The notes under the pieces were generated by a model. It was not told the origin of the DNA. It searched no databases and saw only the letters and a program-made list of their open reading frames with translations. A program made the translations under genes and the position numbers. Shown in pieces: positions 7,401 to 15,488 of a stretch of DNA of 30,499 nt. The DNA is taken from contig DASYXA010000008.1 of NCBI GenBank assembly GCA_035935465.1, forward strand, positions 1-30,499. The letters are read 5' to 3'. Within the stretch, counting starts at the first letter, position 1, and each line of letters begins with the position of its first letter. This DNA comes from UBA4735 sp035935465. Its GTDB lineage: Bacteria > Chloroflexota > Limnocylindria > P2-11E.

Positions 7401-8585
7401 GTGCGCACAGCGGTCGCGACCGTGTTCGCGATCTGGGCGACGGCGTGCGCGGTCGTTGATGGCAACGCGACCGCGCCCACCGCCCCGCCGTCACCGACGC
7501 AGGTCGCGGCGGCGAGCGTCGGGCCCGCGTCGGCGGCGCCGCACGACGATCACGAAGCGGGTGACACCTTCCAGCGGGGTCCCGACGCGCGGGGCCGCCG
7601 CGCGGCGCAGCGGGCACCGGTCCCGCTGAACCCAGAGGGCAAGCGCGCTATCGACATCCTTACGCCGGCGGTCGCCGTCATACCGGCGGCCTACGCGATC
7701 GATGCGCTACCGACGCGGCCCGCGACCGCCGCGGAGCTTGCTGGCCTCCGTGGCCCGATCGGCGGATGGGTGGACAGCTTCGTCGCATCGCTCGAGCGCC
7801 AACGACATCCGCAGTCAGGGCCCGATCCCGCTGCCGAGCTGCGGAACATGTTCGCGGATCCGCGCCTGACCACCGTCGCCACGCGTTCGCTCGTACCGGG
7901 AAACATCGCCGGGGAGCCAACGCTCACCGGCAACGGATGGCTGCTCGAAGGAGCGGTCATGCGATCGTGGGGCACCGCCGCATATGCGGATATCACGGTG
8001 AACGCCATCGACCACGCGGCTACGGATGTCCCGCTGCGATGGAGACTGCGTCTGGAGACGAGCGGCTCCTGGTATCGGGCCATCGACCTGCGCGAGCCCA
8101 CCACCGGCGCGTGGGTCCTCGGCGTCACGCCGCGCTACTCCCCCCTGGAGCTCGAGACCGAGATGCGCGACGCGGTCGGTTGGTATCTGAATAACGAGTC
8201 CTACAGCAGCTTCCGGCCGACGAGCGTCGCGATGAGCTTCGCCGACGCGCCGTTCTTCCGGGCGCGGATCGCCGCGATCGACGAGCTGAACGGCGCGTAC
8301 GCGGCCGGCAGGTTCCGCGAGCGGTATTTCGAGAACGTTCGCTCGACGATCGAGCGCTTCCAGCCGGCGTGGTTCGGCGGGGATGGGATCGTGACCGTGA
8401 ACGTCACCGGCAACGTGGTCGAGACACGGACCAACGGCATCAAGGTCACGACGGCGTTCGTGCAGAGGCTGAAGTTCCTGCGCGGGCACGACATGTGGAT
8501 CGCGATCGACGCCCAGAACGATGACGGCTCGTGGGCATCCGGCGGGAACCTCGCCATCGCCGAGGTCGCTCGCCCGCATGGCTGA
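7401..8585 (+). CDS. Predicted secreted lipoprotein of unknown function
   Basis: From GTG 7401 the product is 394 aa and begins with a short basic/hydrophobic signal, then the lipobox A-T-A-C with Cys16. An Ala/Pro/Thr-rich linker follows. The mature part appears to have two alpha/beta modules of about 130 aa; the second begins near MRDAVGWYLNN and ends in FLRGHDMWIAIDAQ. I do not recognise the family. An upstream in-frame GTG (7353) would add 16 residues before the signal and spoil the lipoprotein signal architecture, so 7401 is preferred. The stop overlaps the start of the next gene by 8 nt. It is the first gene of a three-gene unit encoding only exported proteins. The upstream region carries the 11-nt repeat pair. 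Confidence 0.8.
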   Translation: MRTAVATVFAIWATACAVVDGNATAPTAPPSPTQVAAASVGPASAAPHDDHEAGDTFQRGPDARGRRAAQRAPVPLNPEGKRAIDILTPAVAVIPAAYAIDALPTRPATAAELAGLRGPIGGWVDSFVASLERQRHPQSGPDPAAELRNMFADPRLTTVATRSLVPGNIAGEPTLTGNGWLLEGAVMRSWGTAAYADITVNAIDHAATDVPLRWRLRLETSGSWYRAIDLREPTTGAWVLGVTPRYSPLELETEMRDAVGWYLNNESYSSFRPTSVAMSFADAPFFRARIAAIDELNGAYAAGRFRERYFENVRSTIERFQPAWFGGDGIVTVNVTGNVVETRTNGIKVTTAFVQRLKFLRGHDMWIAIDAQNDDGSWASGGNLAIAEVARPHG

Positions 8586-9294
8586 TAAGCCACGGCTGCC
8601 GGCGGTCGCCGGCCATCTGCTCGGCGCGGTCTGCGCCGCCGCGATCACATTCGGCGCCGCGGCGAATGTGGCCGCTGCCGCGACCATCGCCTGCGGACGC
8701 GTGACGACCTTCGTGGCGCCGAACACCGCCGGCGCGCTCAATGGCGGGGACGGCTGGCTCATCTTCGCGAAGCCGGACGGCACGTCGGACAAGGTCATCC
8801 TCCGCTCGGGGACCCTCACGCCGTCCGGCGGGATCAGCGGATACGTCTGCGTGGGCGTCGAAGGCGTGTACCTCACCGGCCTGCTCGCGCCCGGGACAGC
8901 CGGCTACGTGCCGGAGCCGGCGGGTTGGGTGGCCGGCACGGGCGTGTACTGCGGCACCGTCGCCGCGAACCCGTACCCCTTCGGTCAGCTGTCGGGGCCC
9001 CGCACGTTCCAGCTGCGGGGAGCGCTGACCGCCTTCGCGAGGGGGATCTTCACGGTCCCGGCGTCGATCACCCTTCCGACGATCGGCAGCTACCTCTGCG
9101 GCCGATTCGAGGTCGACGGGCCGAGTGCGCTGGTGACGGTAGTGGCACCGGGCGACCCCGGGTATGTCGCCGCAGGTCTGCCGAACACCGCGACCGGCCC
9201 CGCCGGCGAGTCACCGGCCCTGGAGGTGGCCGGAGCCATCCTCATCGCCGCCGTCGCGCTGCGCGCGACGCGGGGCCGCACCGGCTCCAGATGA
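8578..9294 (+). CDS. Secreted protein with sortase-like LPNTATG C-terminal tail
   Basis: The 238-aa product from ATG 8578 starts with an N-terminal signal peptide (hydrophobic stretch around residues 9-35, ending in Ala repeats). It has a Gly/Val-rich beta domain with at least four Cys, and a tripartite C-terminus: LPNTATG (201-207), a hydrophobic helix near GAILIAAVAL, and the basic tail RATRGRTGSR. That arrangement is the cell-wall-sorting signal of sortase substrates, although A replaces the usual fifth-position G of LPXTG. No sortase gene lies in the window. The start overlaps the previous stop by 8 nt and its own stop overlaps the next ATG (ATGA). The function of the central domain is unknown. 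Confidence 0.82.
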   Translation: MADKPRLPAVAGHLLGAVCAAAITFGAAANVAAAATIACGRVTTFVAPNTAGALNGGDGWLIFAKPDGTSDKVILRSGTLTPSGGISGYVCVGVEGVYLTGLLAPGTAGYVPEPAGWVAGTGVYCGTVAANPYPFGQLSGPRTFQLRGALTAFARGIFTVPASITLPTIGSYLCGRFEVDGPSALVTVVAPGDPGYVAAGLPNTATGPAGESPALEVAGAILIAAVALRATRGRTGSR

Positions 9295-9941
9295 CCCGTG
9301 GACGTGCGACCGTACTCATGGCCGCGATCCTGACCGCATGCGGGTCGACGGCCGGCTCACCCGGCCCGGGGCCATCGACCGCCGTGCCGGTGCCGAGCGC
9401 CAGCCCTAGTCCGGCGGCCGTGACGGCGCCGGCGGTGACCCCCACGAGCGCGGTCGCGGTGATCGCGCGGGCGAACGAGGTGCTCGCGGCGCTCAAGGCG
9501 AAGGACGGCGTCAGGCTGGCCGCGCTCGTCGATCCGGTCGAGGGTGCGCGCTTCAGCCCCTACCCGTACGTCCGGACCGACAACGACGTGCTCCTCTCCG
9601 CCGCGGAGATCGGGCGCGGGTTCAGCGATCCGGTCCTGCGGGTGTGGGGCAGGACGGACGGAAAGGGCGATCTCATCCGCCTGACTTTCGCGGATTACGT
9701 CGCACGCTACGTGTACGACCGCGACTACCTCGCGAACGCGCAGATCTCGGTCGGCCACACCAACGGCGATGGCAACTCGATCGACAACACGAAGACCGTC
9801 TACCCGGCCGCGACGCTCGTGGAGTTCTACCGGCCGAGCTCGCCGAACACCATCGACTGGCGCGCGGTGCGGCTGCTGTTCGAGCAGCGATCGGGCACGT
9901 GGTATCTCGTCGCCGTGGTGCACGGCGAGTGGACCATCTAG
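9291..9941 (+). CDS. Predicted lipoprotein with a conserved uncharacterised domain
   Basis: 216 aa starting at ATG 9291 in an ATGA overlap with the previous gene. Lipobox L-T-A-C with Cys17, then a Pro/Ser/Ala-rich linker to about residue 55. The mature domain (about 60-216) has a pattern I recall from uncharacterised Bacillota lipoproteins: RFSPYPYV near the start, LTFADYVARYVYDRDY in the middle, YPAATLVEFY, and a terminal RLLFEQRSGTWYLVAVVHG then EWTI. The end of the domain sits exactly at the C-terminus. It is the third gene of the exported-protein trio, and it converges on the ComB-like gene 24 nt away. The role is unknown; the family recollection is from memory and not searched. Confidence 0.83.
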   Translation: MTRGRATVLMAAILTACGSTAGSPGPGPSTAVPVPSASPSPAAVTAPAVTPTSAVAVIARANEVLAALKAKDGVRLAALVDPVEGARFSPYPYVRTDNDVLLSAAEIGRGFSDPVLRVWGRTDGKGDLIRLTFADYVARYVYDRDYLANAQISVGHTNGDGNSIDNTKTVYPAATLVEFYRPSSPNTIDWRAVRLLFEQRSGTWYLVAVVHGEWTI

Positions 9942-9965
9942 GAAGGCCACGGCACGACCAGCGGG

Positions 9966-10628
9966 CTAGAAGAAGAGGGGCCTCGCGACCAGCAGCCCAT
10001 CCTCGCGCGTCACGGGCAGCGCGAAGTCGAAGCGATCGAGCTGCAAGGCGAGGATCGCGTCCTCCCGAGGGAACCAGTCCGGCCAGCCCTCCTCGTCGCC
10101 GAGCAGGCGCACTGCCGGTGCCGGCGCCGTTCCGCCGAGCAGCTGCCGCTCCAGATACACGGCACAGGCGAGATCCTCATCGGCGTCCACGGGGTCGGTG
10201 GTGCTCGCGGCGACCAGGGTGACCTCGTCGGCGACCGCGCGCACGTGGCGCAGCGTCGCGCCGGCGATGACCAGGCTCCCAAGGACGATGCGCCGCGCTC
10301 CGGTCGCGGCCACGACGCACTGCGTCCCCGAGCTCGTGCGCTGGACAACGCGGCGCCCGGAAAGATCCAGGTGCTGGATGACGGACGGATTGTTTCCCGC
10401 ATCGAACCCCTGGATCGGCCTGCCGCGGATCTCGCCGGTGAGGAACACGGTCGGGTCGGCTGCGCGCATCCCCAGCGCCTGCGCATGATCCGCGACCAGC
10501 ACGACCTCCGTCGCGCCGGCGGCGACGCAGAACGCGGCGGTCGTGAACGCGCGGAACACGTCGATGATGACGGCGGTCCCGGTCGCCGCCCGCGCGCCCT
10601 CGACGAGGCTCGTCCGGCGGACCTCCAT
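9966..10628 (-). CDS. 2-phosphosulfolactate phosphatase (ComB) family protein
   Basis: 220 aa. The ComB fold is recognisable from IIDVFRAFTTA (21-31), the acidic/glycine block GEIRGRPIQGFDAGNNPS (65-82) and the RTSSGTQ loop (97-103), family positions that line the Mg-dependent phosphatase site. ComB proper dephosphorylates 2-phosphosulfolactate in coenzyme M synthesis, but many bacteria without coenzyme M carry homologues of unproven substrate. ATG 10628 overlaps the oxidase stop by one nucleotide (TGATG). This is therefore the third, coupled gene of an MBL-hydrolase/FAD-oxidase/phosphatase unit. The catalytic class is fairly secure; the substrate is not. Confidence 0.9.
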   Translation of the reverse strand: MEVRRTSLVEGARAATGTAVIIDVFRAFTTAAFCVAAGATEVVLVADHAQALGMRAADPTVFLTGEIRGRPIQGFDAGNNPSVIQHLDLSGRRVVQRTSSGTQCVVAATGARRIVLGSLVIAGATLRHVRAVADEVTLVAASTTDPVDADEDLACAVYLERQLLGGTAPAPAVRLLGDEEGWPDWFPREDAILALQLDRFDFALPVTREDGLLVARPLFF

Positions 10629-11842
10629 CACAGAACGGTCGAGGTGAACGGCCTTCGGCCGGTGCGGAAGCGCTCGATCGAGAGATCGCCGATGTCCAGT
10701 GTCGTCGCCGTCCCGTCGAGCATCTCTTCGACGATCAGCTGAGCCGTCGCGGGGGCGTGCATGAACCCGTGCCCCGAGAAGCCCGCCGCGAGGTAGAGAC
10801 CCGGCGTCCCCGGCACCGCGCCGACGATCGGGTGGTCGTCCGGGGTCATCTCGTAGTGGCAGGACCACCGGTCGGTGATCCGCAGATCGGCGAACTGCTC
10901 CATCCGCCACGCGCCGCGGGCCTTGACCCACGGCTCGAGCTGCGGCGGCACCTCGAGCCCATCAGGCGATCCGCCGAAGGTCGGCGGAGCGCCGGCCGGG
11001 CCTTTCTCGACGGTGCCGTCCGCGGTGAGGTTCGGCATCGCGAACCGCTGGGCGCCGCCCCCGTTCTTCGAGTAGGGGCGGAAGTGGAAGCCCGACTCCC
11101 ACTCGATGACCATCGGGATCGCCGCGAGGGTCGGGAACGGCCCGGCCGCTTCCATGATCGATCGGCGGTACGGCCAGATCGGGACCTCGACGCCGGCGGT
11201 CCGCGCGAGCGGCGCGGTCCAGATGCCGGTCGCGAGCAGCACGCGATCGGCGCGGATCTCGCCGTCGGTCGTCCGCGCGCCGACGACGCGCCCGCCCTCC
11301 GTGACGAGCGACTCGGCCCGCGCGTGCTCGACGAACCGCACGCCCTCGAGCGCGGCGGCCGCGGCGAAGCCGGCGAGGGCCTCCAGCGGCGCGCCGTAGC
11401 CGTCGCGGAGCCCGAGCCGTCCGCCCTTCAGGTCGTCCGCCCGGATGCCCGGGACCGCCTCGGCGATCTGCCCCGGCCCGACCAGCTCGACCTCGATCCC
11501 GAGCCGCTGGTACAGCGGCATCGGCTCGCGCAGCGCCGCCAGGCCCTCGGCGGTCTCGGCGATGAACAGGTAGCCGTTCTGCTGGAAATCGTGCGCGCTG
11601 CTCGTGAACGCGTCGAAGTCGCGCCAGAACTCGGTCGCGAGCTGCGAGAGCCGCACGTCGAGCTCGTCGACGAACTGGTGACGGATGCCGCCGAGCCCGC
11701 CCTTCGTCGTGCCCGAGCCGAGCGCGCTCTGCTCGAGCAGCACGACGTCGGTCTCGCCGCGCTCGGCGAGGAAGAACGCTGTGGCGACGCCCACGATCCC
11801 GCCGCCCACGATGAGGGTCGAGGCCCGGTCCGGGACGGTCAG
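10628..11842 (-). CDS. FAD-dependent amine oxidase/dehydrogenase, sarcosine oxidase beta-subunit-like (DAO family)
   Basis: About 404 aa. The N-terminal ADP-binding motif TLIVGGGIVGVATAFFLAER (glycines 13, 15, 18) starts almost at the N-terminus. The C-terminus has DDHPIVGAVPGTPGLYLAAG then FSGHGFMHAP, diagnostic of the SoxB/hydrogen-cyanide-synthase/proline-dehydrogenase-beta branch of the DAO family. The oxidised amine is unknown. No ATG, GTG or TTG exists between the end of the preceding gene and the first beta strand. CTG 11842 lies in a CTGA overlap with the MBL gene stop and gives the expected length, so I take CTG as the start. The next in-frame GTG would cut off the first strand of the nucleotide-binding fold. 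The stop overlaps the ComB-like start. Confidence 0.92.
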   Translation of the reverse strand: MTVPDRASTLIVGGGIVGVATAFFLAERGETDVVLLEQSALGSGTTKGGLGGIRHQFVDELDVRLSQLATEFWRDFDAFTSSAHDFQQNGYLFIAETAEGLAALREPMPLYQRLGIEVELVGPGQIAEAVPGIRADDLKGGRLGLRDGYGAPLEALAGFAAAAALEGVRFVEHARAESLVTEGGRVVGARTTDGEIRADRVLLATGIWTAPLARTAGVEVPIWPYRRSIMEAAGPFPTLAAIPMVIEWESGFHFRPYSKNGGGAQRFAMPNLTADGTVEKGPAGAPPTFGGSPDGLEVPPQLEPWVKARGAWRMEQFADLRITDRWSCHYEMTPDDHPIVGAVPGTPGLYLAAGFSGHGFMHAPATAQLIVEEMLDGTATTLDIGDLSIERFRTGRRPFTSTVL

Positions 11843-12672
11843 TCGGCCAGCTCCGTGAACCGGTACTTCCCGTCGACGCTCGCGACGGTGCCGAAACGCG
11901 GGAGGTCGTGGGTGAAGCCGACGATCCAGCGCTCCTCGACCGCGCGGCCGAGGATCGTGCGCTTCGCCTCGAGCGTGTCCAGCGGGAAGAGGTCCTGCGC
12001 CGGGATCCAGGGCAGCGGCAGGTGGTGGCGATCCGGCATGAAGTCGGAGGAGAAGAACGCGGTCCGGTTCCCGTCGAGCACCCGCACGGTCTGCGTGCCG
12101 CGGGTGTGGCCCTGCACGCGGTCGAGGCGGATGCCCGGGACGATCTCGACGGCCTCGTCGATGAGCTCGAGCTTGCCGGCCGCCTCGAGCGGAGCAAAGT
12201 CGTCGGGGAAGTACGAGGCCCGCGTGCGTTCGTTCGCGTTGAGCGCATCGACCCACTCGAGGCGCTGGAAGACATAGCTCGCACGCGGGAACGTCGCGAC
12301 GAGCGCGTCGCCATCCCGGCGCGTGTTGCCGCCCGAGTGATCGAAGTGGAGGTGCGTGTTCACGACCAGGCTCACGTCCTCGGGCTTTACGCCGCGCTTC
12401 GCGAGCTCGGCCAGCAGCTGCGGCGGCCGCTCGATGCCGTAGATGCCGCGCAGCTTCTCGCTCATCTTCGATCCCGCGCCGGTCTCGACGAGCACCACGT
12501 GGTCGGCATCGCGGATGAGGACGCAGTTCATGTCCATCTCGATGCGGTTCAGCGCGTCCGGCGGCTTCGCCTTCTCCCAGAAGACCTTGGGCACAACGCC
12601 GAACATCGCGCCGCCGTCGAGCTTGAACGTGCCGTCGCTGAAGATGTCGATCTCGAACCGGCCGAAGCGCAC
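11839..12672 (-). CDS. MBL-fold metallo-hydrolase
   Basis: 277-aa metallo-beta-lactamase-fold hydrolase. The binuclear metal motif HLHFDH (His107, His109, Asp111, His112) is intact, followed by later ligands in VQGHTRGTQ and SSDFMPDRHH. The overall arrangement resembles the quorum-quenching-lactonase/glyoxalase-like MBL group, but no substrate can be assigned. No signal peptide is seen, so it is cytoplasmic. The GTG start at 12672 has CATACT 6 nt upstream and no Shine-Dalgarno, so it is likely leaderless. It is divergent from the GNAT gene with start codons 18 bp apart. It heads the MBL/FAD-oxidase/ComB-like operon. Confidence 0.93.
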   Translation of the reverse strand: MRFGRFEIDIFSDGTFKLDGGAMFGVVPKVFWEKAKPPDALNRIEMDMNCVLIRDADHVVLVETGAGSKMSEKLRGIYGIERPPQLLAELAKRGVKPEDVSLVVNTHLHFDHSGGNTRRDGDALVATFPRASYVFQRLEWVDALNANERTRASYFPDDFAPLEAAGKLELIDEAVEIVPGIRLDRVQGHTRGTQTVRVLDGNRTAFFSSDFMPDRHHLPLPWIPAQDLFPLDTLEAKRTILGRAVEERWIVGFTHDLPRFGTVASVDGKYRFTELAD

Positions 12673-12677
12673 GGTGC

Positions 12678-12684
12678 GAGTATG
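12678..12684. promoter_or_regulatory. Putative shared bidirectional -10 element (GAGTATG)
   Basis: Read on the minus strand, CATACT (12684-12679) is 6 nt from GTG 12672. Read on the plus strand, GAGTAT (12678-12683) is 6 nt from ATG 12690. Both predicted +1 positions coincide with start codons and are 18 bp apart. The plus-strand hexamer is the weaker of the two. Confidence 0.45.
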
Positions 12685-12689
12685 GGGAA

Positions 12690-13097
12690 ATGGAGATCAG
12701 GACGTACCGCGCTGGCGACGGCGATCGCCTGCGCACGTTCTGGCTCACCTGCGGGATCAAGATCCGGCCCGGCGACGACGACGCGTCGCTCGCGCGGTTC
12801 GCCGCGCACAACCCGGGGCTCCTGCTCCTCGCCGAGGAGGACGGGCATCTGGTGGGCTCCGCGCTCGCGGGCTGGGATGGCCGGCGGGGCTGGCTCTATC
12901 ACGTGGCCGTGCATCGCGACGAGCGCCGCCGCGGCATCGGCCGCACGCTCGTTCTCGAGGTCGAGCGCCGGCTGCGCGACCTCGGCTGCCCGAAGCTCAA
13001 CCTCATCGTGTGGGACGACAACACCTGGGCGATGCGGTTCTGGGAGGCGCTCGGCTACCGGCGCGAGAAGACCGTCGAGTACGCGAAGGACCTGTGA
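12690..13097 (+). CDS. GNAT-family N-acetyltransferase
   Basis: A compact single-domain acetyltransferase of 135 aa. The acetyl-CoA-binding motif A reads VAVHRDERRRGIGRTLV (R/Q-x-x-G-x-G/A signature as RRGIGR) at about residues 72-88. It is followed by a motif-B region LNLIVWDDNTWAMRFWEALG then YRREKTVEY, typical of the YpeA/RimI-like group. The acceptor is unknown. ATG 12690 has no Shine-Dalgarno and sits 18 bp from the divergent MBL start. The stop overlaps the GTG of the downstream lipoprotein gene (GTGA), so the two are translated together. Confidence 0.93.
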   Translation: MEIRTYRAGDGDRLRTFWLTCGIKIRPGDDDASLARFAAHNPGLLLLAEEDGHLVGSALAGWDGRRGWLYHVAVHRDERRRGIGRTLVLEVERRLRDLGCPKLNLIVWDDNTWAMRFWEALGYRREKTVEYAKDL

Positions 13098-14296
13098 TCG
13101 CGCCGCGCACGGTCGCGCTCGCGCTCGCGATCGCCGTCACGGCGTGCGCGGCTCCGGTCGCCACCGCACCGTCGACGGGATCGGCGCCCGCCGCCACCGC
13201 GGCATCGCCGCAGTCCACTCCGATCCCGACCACGGCCACGCCGTGGACCGAGCTTCGATGGTCGGCGCCGGTCCCGATCCCCGATCGCGACGCCATCCTT
13301 CAGGTGGTGGGCTGGAAGGACGGCTACCTCGCCGCGGGTCAGACCACGGGCGGCGGTGCGTACGTCGGCGGGCTCTTCGCCTCGCCGGACGGCGTCCACT
13401 GGCAGCGCAGCGCGATCGTGCCCGTGGGTCCGACGGTCGTCACGACCGACGCCCGCGCGATCGCCGTCGTCACGACCGGCCGCGAGAGCACGCCGCGGGT
13501 CCAGGCCTGGGTCTCGACCGACGGACGGTCGTGGGCACCGGAGGACGCGCTGACGATCGCCGGTGCGAGCATCGACCACCTCGCGGCGCGCGGCTCGGCC
13601 ATCGTCGGCATCGGCACCGACTCGGCCGGGCACACCGCGGTGTGGCGGTCGATCGACGGCGCAGCGTGGACCCGAGGCGATCCGCCGTCGGCACACGCCA
13701 TCGTCCGCGCTGTATCAGCGGTGCGCGATGGCTTCGTCGCGCTCGGCCGAGAGGGTGACCCCGACGTCGCGAGCGGCGGCGTCGGCGCGCCCGGTGTCGG
13801 CCTGCCGGCCGCGTGGTGGTCGGCCGACGGCCGCAGCTGGACCGCGCTGGAGGTCGAAGGCAAGCCGGCCGCCGGCGCGCAGCTGCTGCAGCTGTTCCCC
13901 GTGAGCGAGGGCTATGTCGCCGTCGGCTCCGACGCCACCGATCCGTCGGCGAATGCGCGCAGCGCGCTGATCTGGCTCTCGACCGATGCGCGTACCTGGA
14001 GACTCCTCGGTCCGCGGCCGTACACCGGCCCCGCGGGGGCCAACGGTGCGCAGGCCGTGTCCTTCGCGCCGTCGAGCGGCGGGGCGCGAGGTCTCGAGGC
14101 CCGGCTGACCCACAACGGGAGGCAGTGGGTCCCGCTGACGTTCACCGGGGACCTCGCGGACATCCCGAACCTGCCGGGCTTCGCCGCGGGTGGTGCGCAG
14201 CTGGATCAGGTGTTCGTCATGACGCACGGGATCGTCGTCATCGGGCAGCAGAGCGGACGGGCCGTGGCGTGGTACGCCGATGCTGAGCCCCGGTAG
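13094..14296 (+). CDS. Predicted lipoprotein with Asp-box (BNR-like) beta-propeller repeats
   Basis: 400 aa from GTG 13094 (GTGA overlap with the GNAT gene). Lipobox V-T-A-C with Cys18, then an Ala/Thr/Pro-rich linker to about residue 50. The mature part contains regularly spaced Asp-boxes of the form S-x-D-G-x-x-W at about residues 97, 141, 186, 243 and 296 (the last with A for G), plus a degenerate TxNGxxW at 339. This suggests a roughly six-bladed extracellular propeller. Such repeats occur in sialidases and in many non-enzymatic surface proteins; I see no sialidase catalytic residues, so a binding or structural role is more likely. The gene converges on the broken propeller lipoprotein gene with a 31-nt gap. 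Confidence 0.85.
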   Translation: MIAPRTVALALAIAVTACAAPVATAPSTGSAPAATAASPQSTPIPTTATPWTELRWSAPVPIPDRDAILQVVGWKDGYLAAGQTTGGGAYVGGLFASPDGVHWQRSAIVPVGPTVVTTDARAIAVVTTGRESTPRVQAWVSTDGRSWAPEDALTIAGASIDHLAARGSAIVGIGTDSAGHTAVWRSIDGAAWTRGDPPSAHAIVRAVSAVRDGFVALGREGDPDVASGGVGAPGVGLPAAWWSADGRSWTALEVEGKPAAGAQLLQLFPVSEGYVAVGSDATDPSANARSALIWLSTDARTWRLLGPRPYTGPAGANGAQAVSFAPSSGGARGLEARLTHNGRQWVPLTFTGDLADIPNLPGFAAGGAQLDQVFVMTHGIVVIGQQSGRAVAWYADAEPR

Positions 14297-14327
14297 CGCA
14301 TCGGCCCTGACTCGAGCCTCGAACGCG

Positions 14328-15488
14328 CTAGTAGAAGGCGAGGCGGCCGTCGGCCAGCCAGCGCTGGAAACCCGATGGGGCACCGAATCCGTAGGCGCTT
14401 CCGGTCGAGACATCGATGAGCGTGTGTCCGACGAATCCGGCGCCGCCGCACTCGCGCTGCAGGATGAACCGCAGGTCCGGTGACATGACCCACCCGCAGC
14501 CCATGTAGCGCCGGTGTTCGACGCCATCGAACCCCACGAGCTGCCCGAGATCTCGGCTTCCGGCGCCCTGCTCACCGACATCGCGCATCACCATCAGCTC
14601 GCCGGTCGGGAACGTCGAGACCTGGATGACCCCGCCCTCGATCGTGCGGACGGTGCGATCGGACGCGAGATCGACGATCCGCACCCTCGCCGACGCGATT
14701 CCGGTCTCCGCGTCGTTGTCGGTGCCCGCGAGCAGGGCCCCGTCACGCGACCACGCGAGCGAGACGCGGGCATCAGCGGCCGACCGCCGGAACGGGCCGG
14801 CGACCCGGACGACGCTCCCGTCGCGCAGGTCGACGATCGCGACGTGACCATCGGCGTTGTACGCCCAGATCGCGACCCGCTCCCCGTTCGGGCTCGGAGC
14901 CGCGGTCCATGGCAGGTTCCCGACCGCGGTGACCGCATCGGCCACCTTCCGCATCGACGCGCCCTCGCCATCCCCGATCCAGACGCTCCGTCCGACGATG
15001 AGCAGGCGGCCGTCGGCGAGCCAGTCGGCGAACGCGAACGGCCCGTCACTCCGCGGAGGCTGGGCCAGGGAGATGGACGTGCGCGTGGCAAGATCGATGA
15101 TCGCCGGCGCGGCCGGATACGCCGGCGGCCCGATCGCGTCGAATGCGATCGCCCGCCGGCCGTCCGGCGAGACCGTGAGCCCGTCCACGGCGCTGACCCG
15201 GTATGACGCCGCAGCGGTACGCACACCAGTGGTCTTGATCGCATAGAGCTCCGACACCGTGAACAGATCGACGACGCGGGTGGCGGGGAATGCGATGTGG
15301 ACGGAGAACAGGTCGATCCATGCGCTGCCATCCGCCGACGGCACCTGGACAGCCTTGAATGACATGTTTGATTCGCCCTCGGGGTACGTGAGCCGCACGG
15401 TGCGGTCGTCGATCCAGGCGATCGTTGCGGTCGCCTTCGGCAGGAAGCGCTCAAGGGCCACGCGATCGACGGCGAACGGGAACAGCAT
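14328..15488 (-). CDS. TolB/WD40-like beta-propeller protein, downstream part of a frameshifted lipoprotein gene
   Basis: A 386-codon frame beginning at ATG 15488. After an N-terminal Ig-like piece (ending near TIAWIDDRTVRLTYPEGE) come propeller blades with LTVSPDGRRAIAF, AAPSPNGERVAIW, LAWSRDGALLAGT and VDLASDRTVRTI, the SxDGxxxA pattern of TolB-like propellers. It has no signal peptide of its own. The preceding overlapping frame (15451-15720) supplies a lipoprotein signal and the first half of the Ig-like segment. Joining the two at the run of four A (complement of 15488-15491) by dropping one A reads VVVE directly into MLFPFAVDRVALERF. The two frames are therefore most likely one gene split by a one-base insertion, real or a sequencing error. 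The function is unknown. Confidence 0.75.
   Translation of the reverse strand: MLFPFAVDRVALERFLPKATATIAWIDDRTVRLTYPEGESNMSFKAVQVPSADGSAWIDLFSVHIAFPATRVVDLFTVSELYAIKTTGVRTAAASYRVSAVDGLTVSPDGRRAIAFDAIGPPAYPAAPAIIDLATRTSISLAQPPRSDGPFAFADWLADGRLLIVGRSVWIGDGEGASMRKVADAVTAVGNLPWTAAPSPNGERVAIWAYNADGHVAIVDLRDGSVVRVAGPFRRSAADARVSLAWSRDGALLAGTDNDAETGIASARVRIVDLASDRTVRTIEGGVIQVSTFPTGELMVMRDVGEQGAGSRDLGQLVGFDGVEHRRYMGCGWVMSPDLRFILQRECGGAGFVGHTLIDVSTGSAYGFGAPSGFQRWLADGRLAFY

Noticed and set aside
15451..15488. Genuine 38-nt gene overlap between a small lipoprotein and a propeller gene
   Set aside because: The overlap part of the first frame translates to RRR/SRG-type junk, and joining the frames restores one continuous domain. 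A frameshift is the simpler reading.
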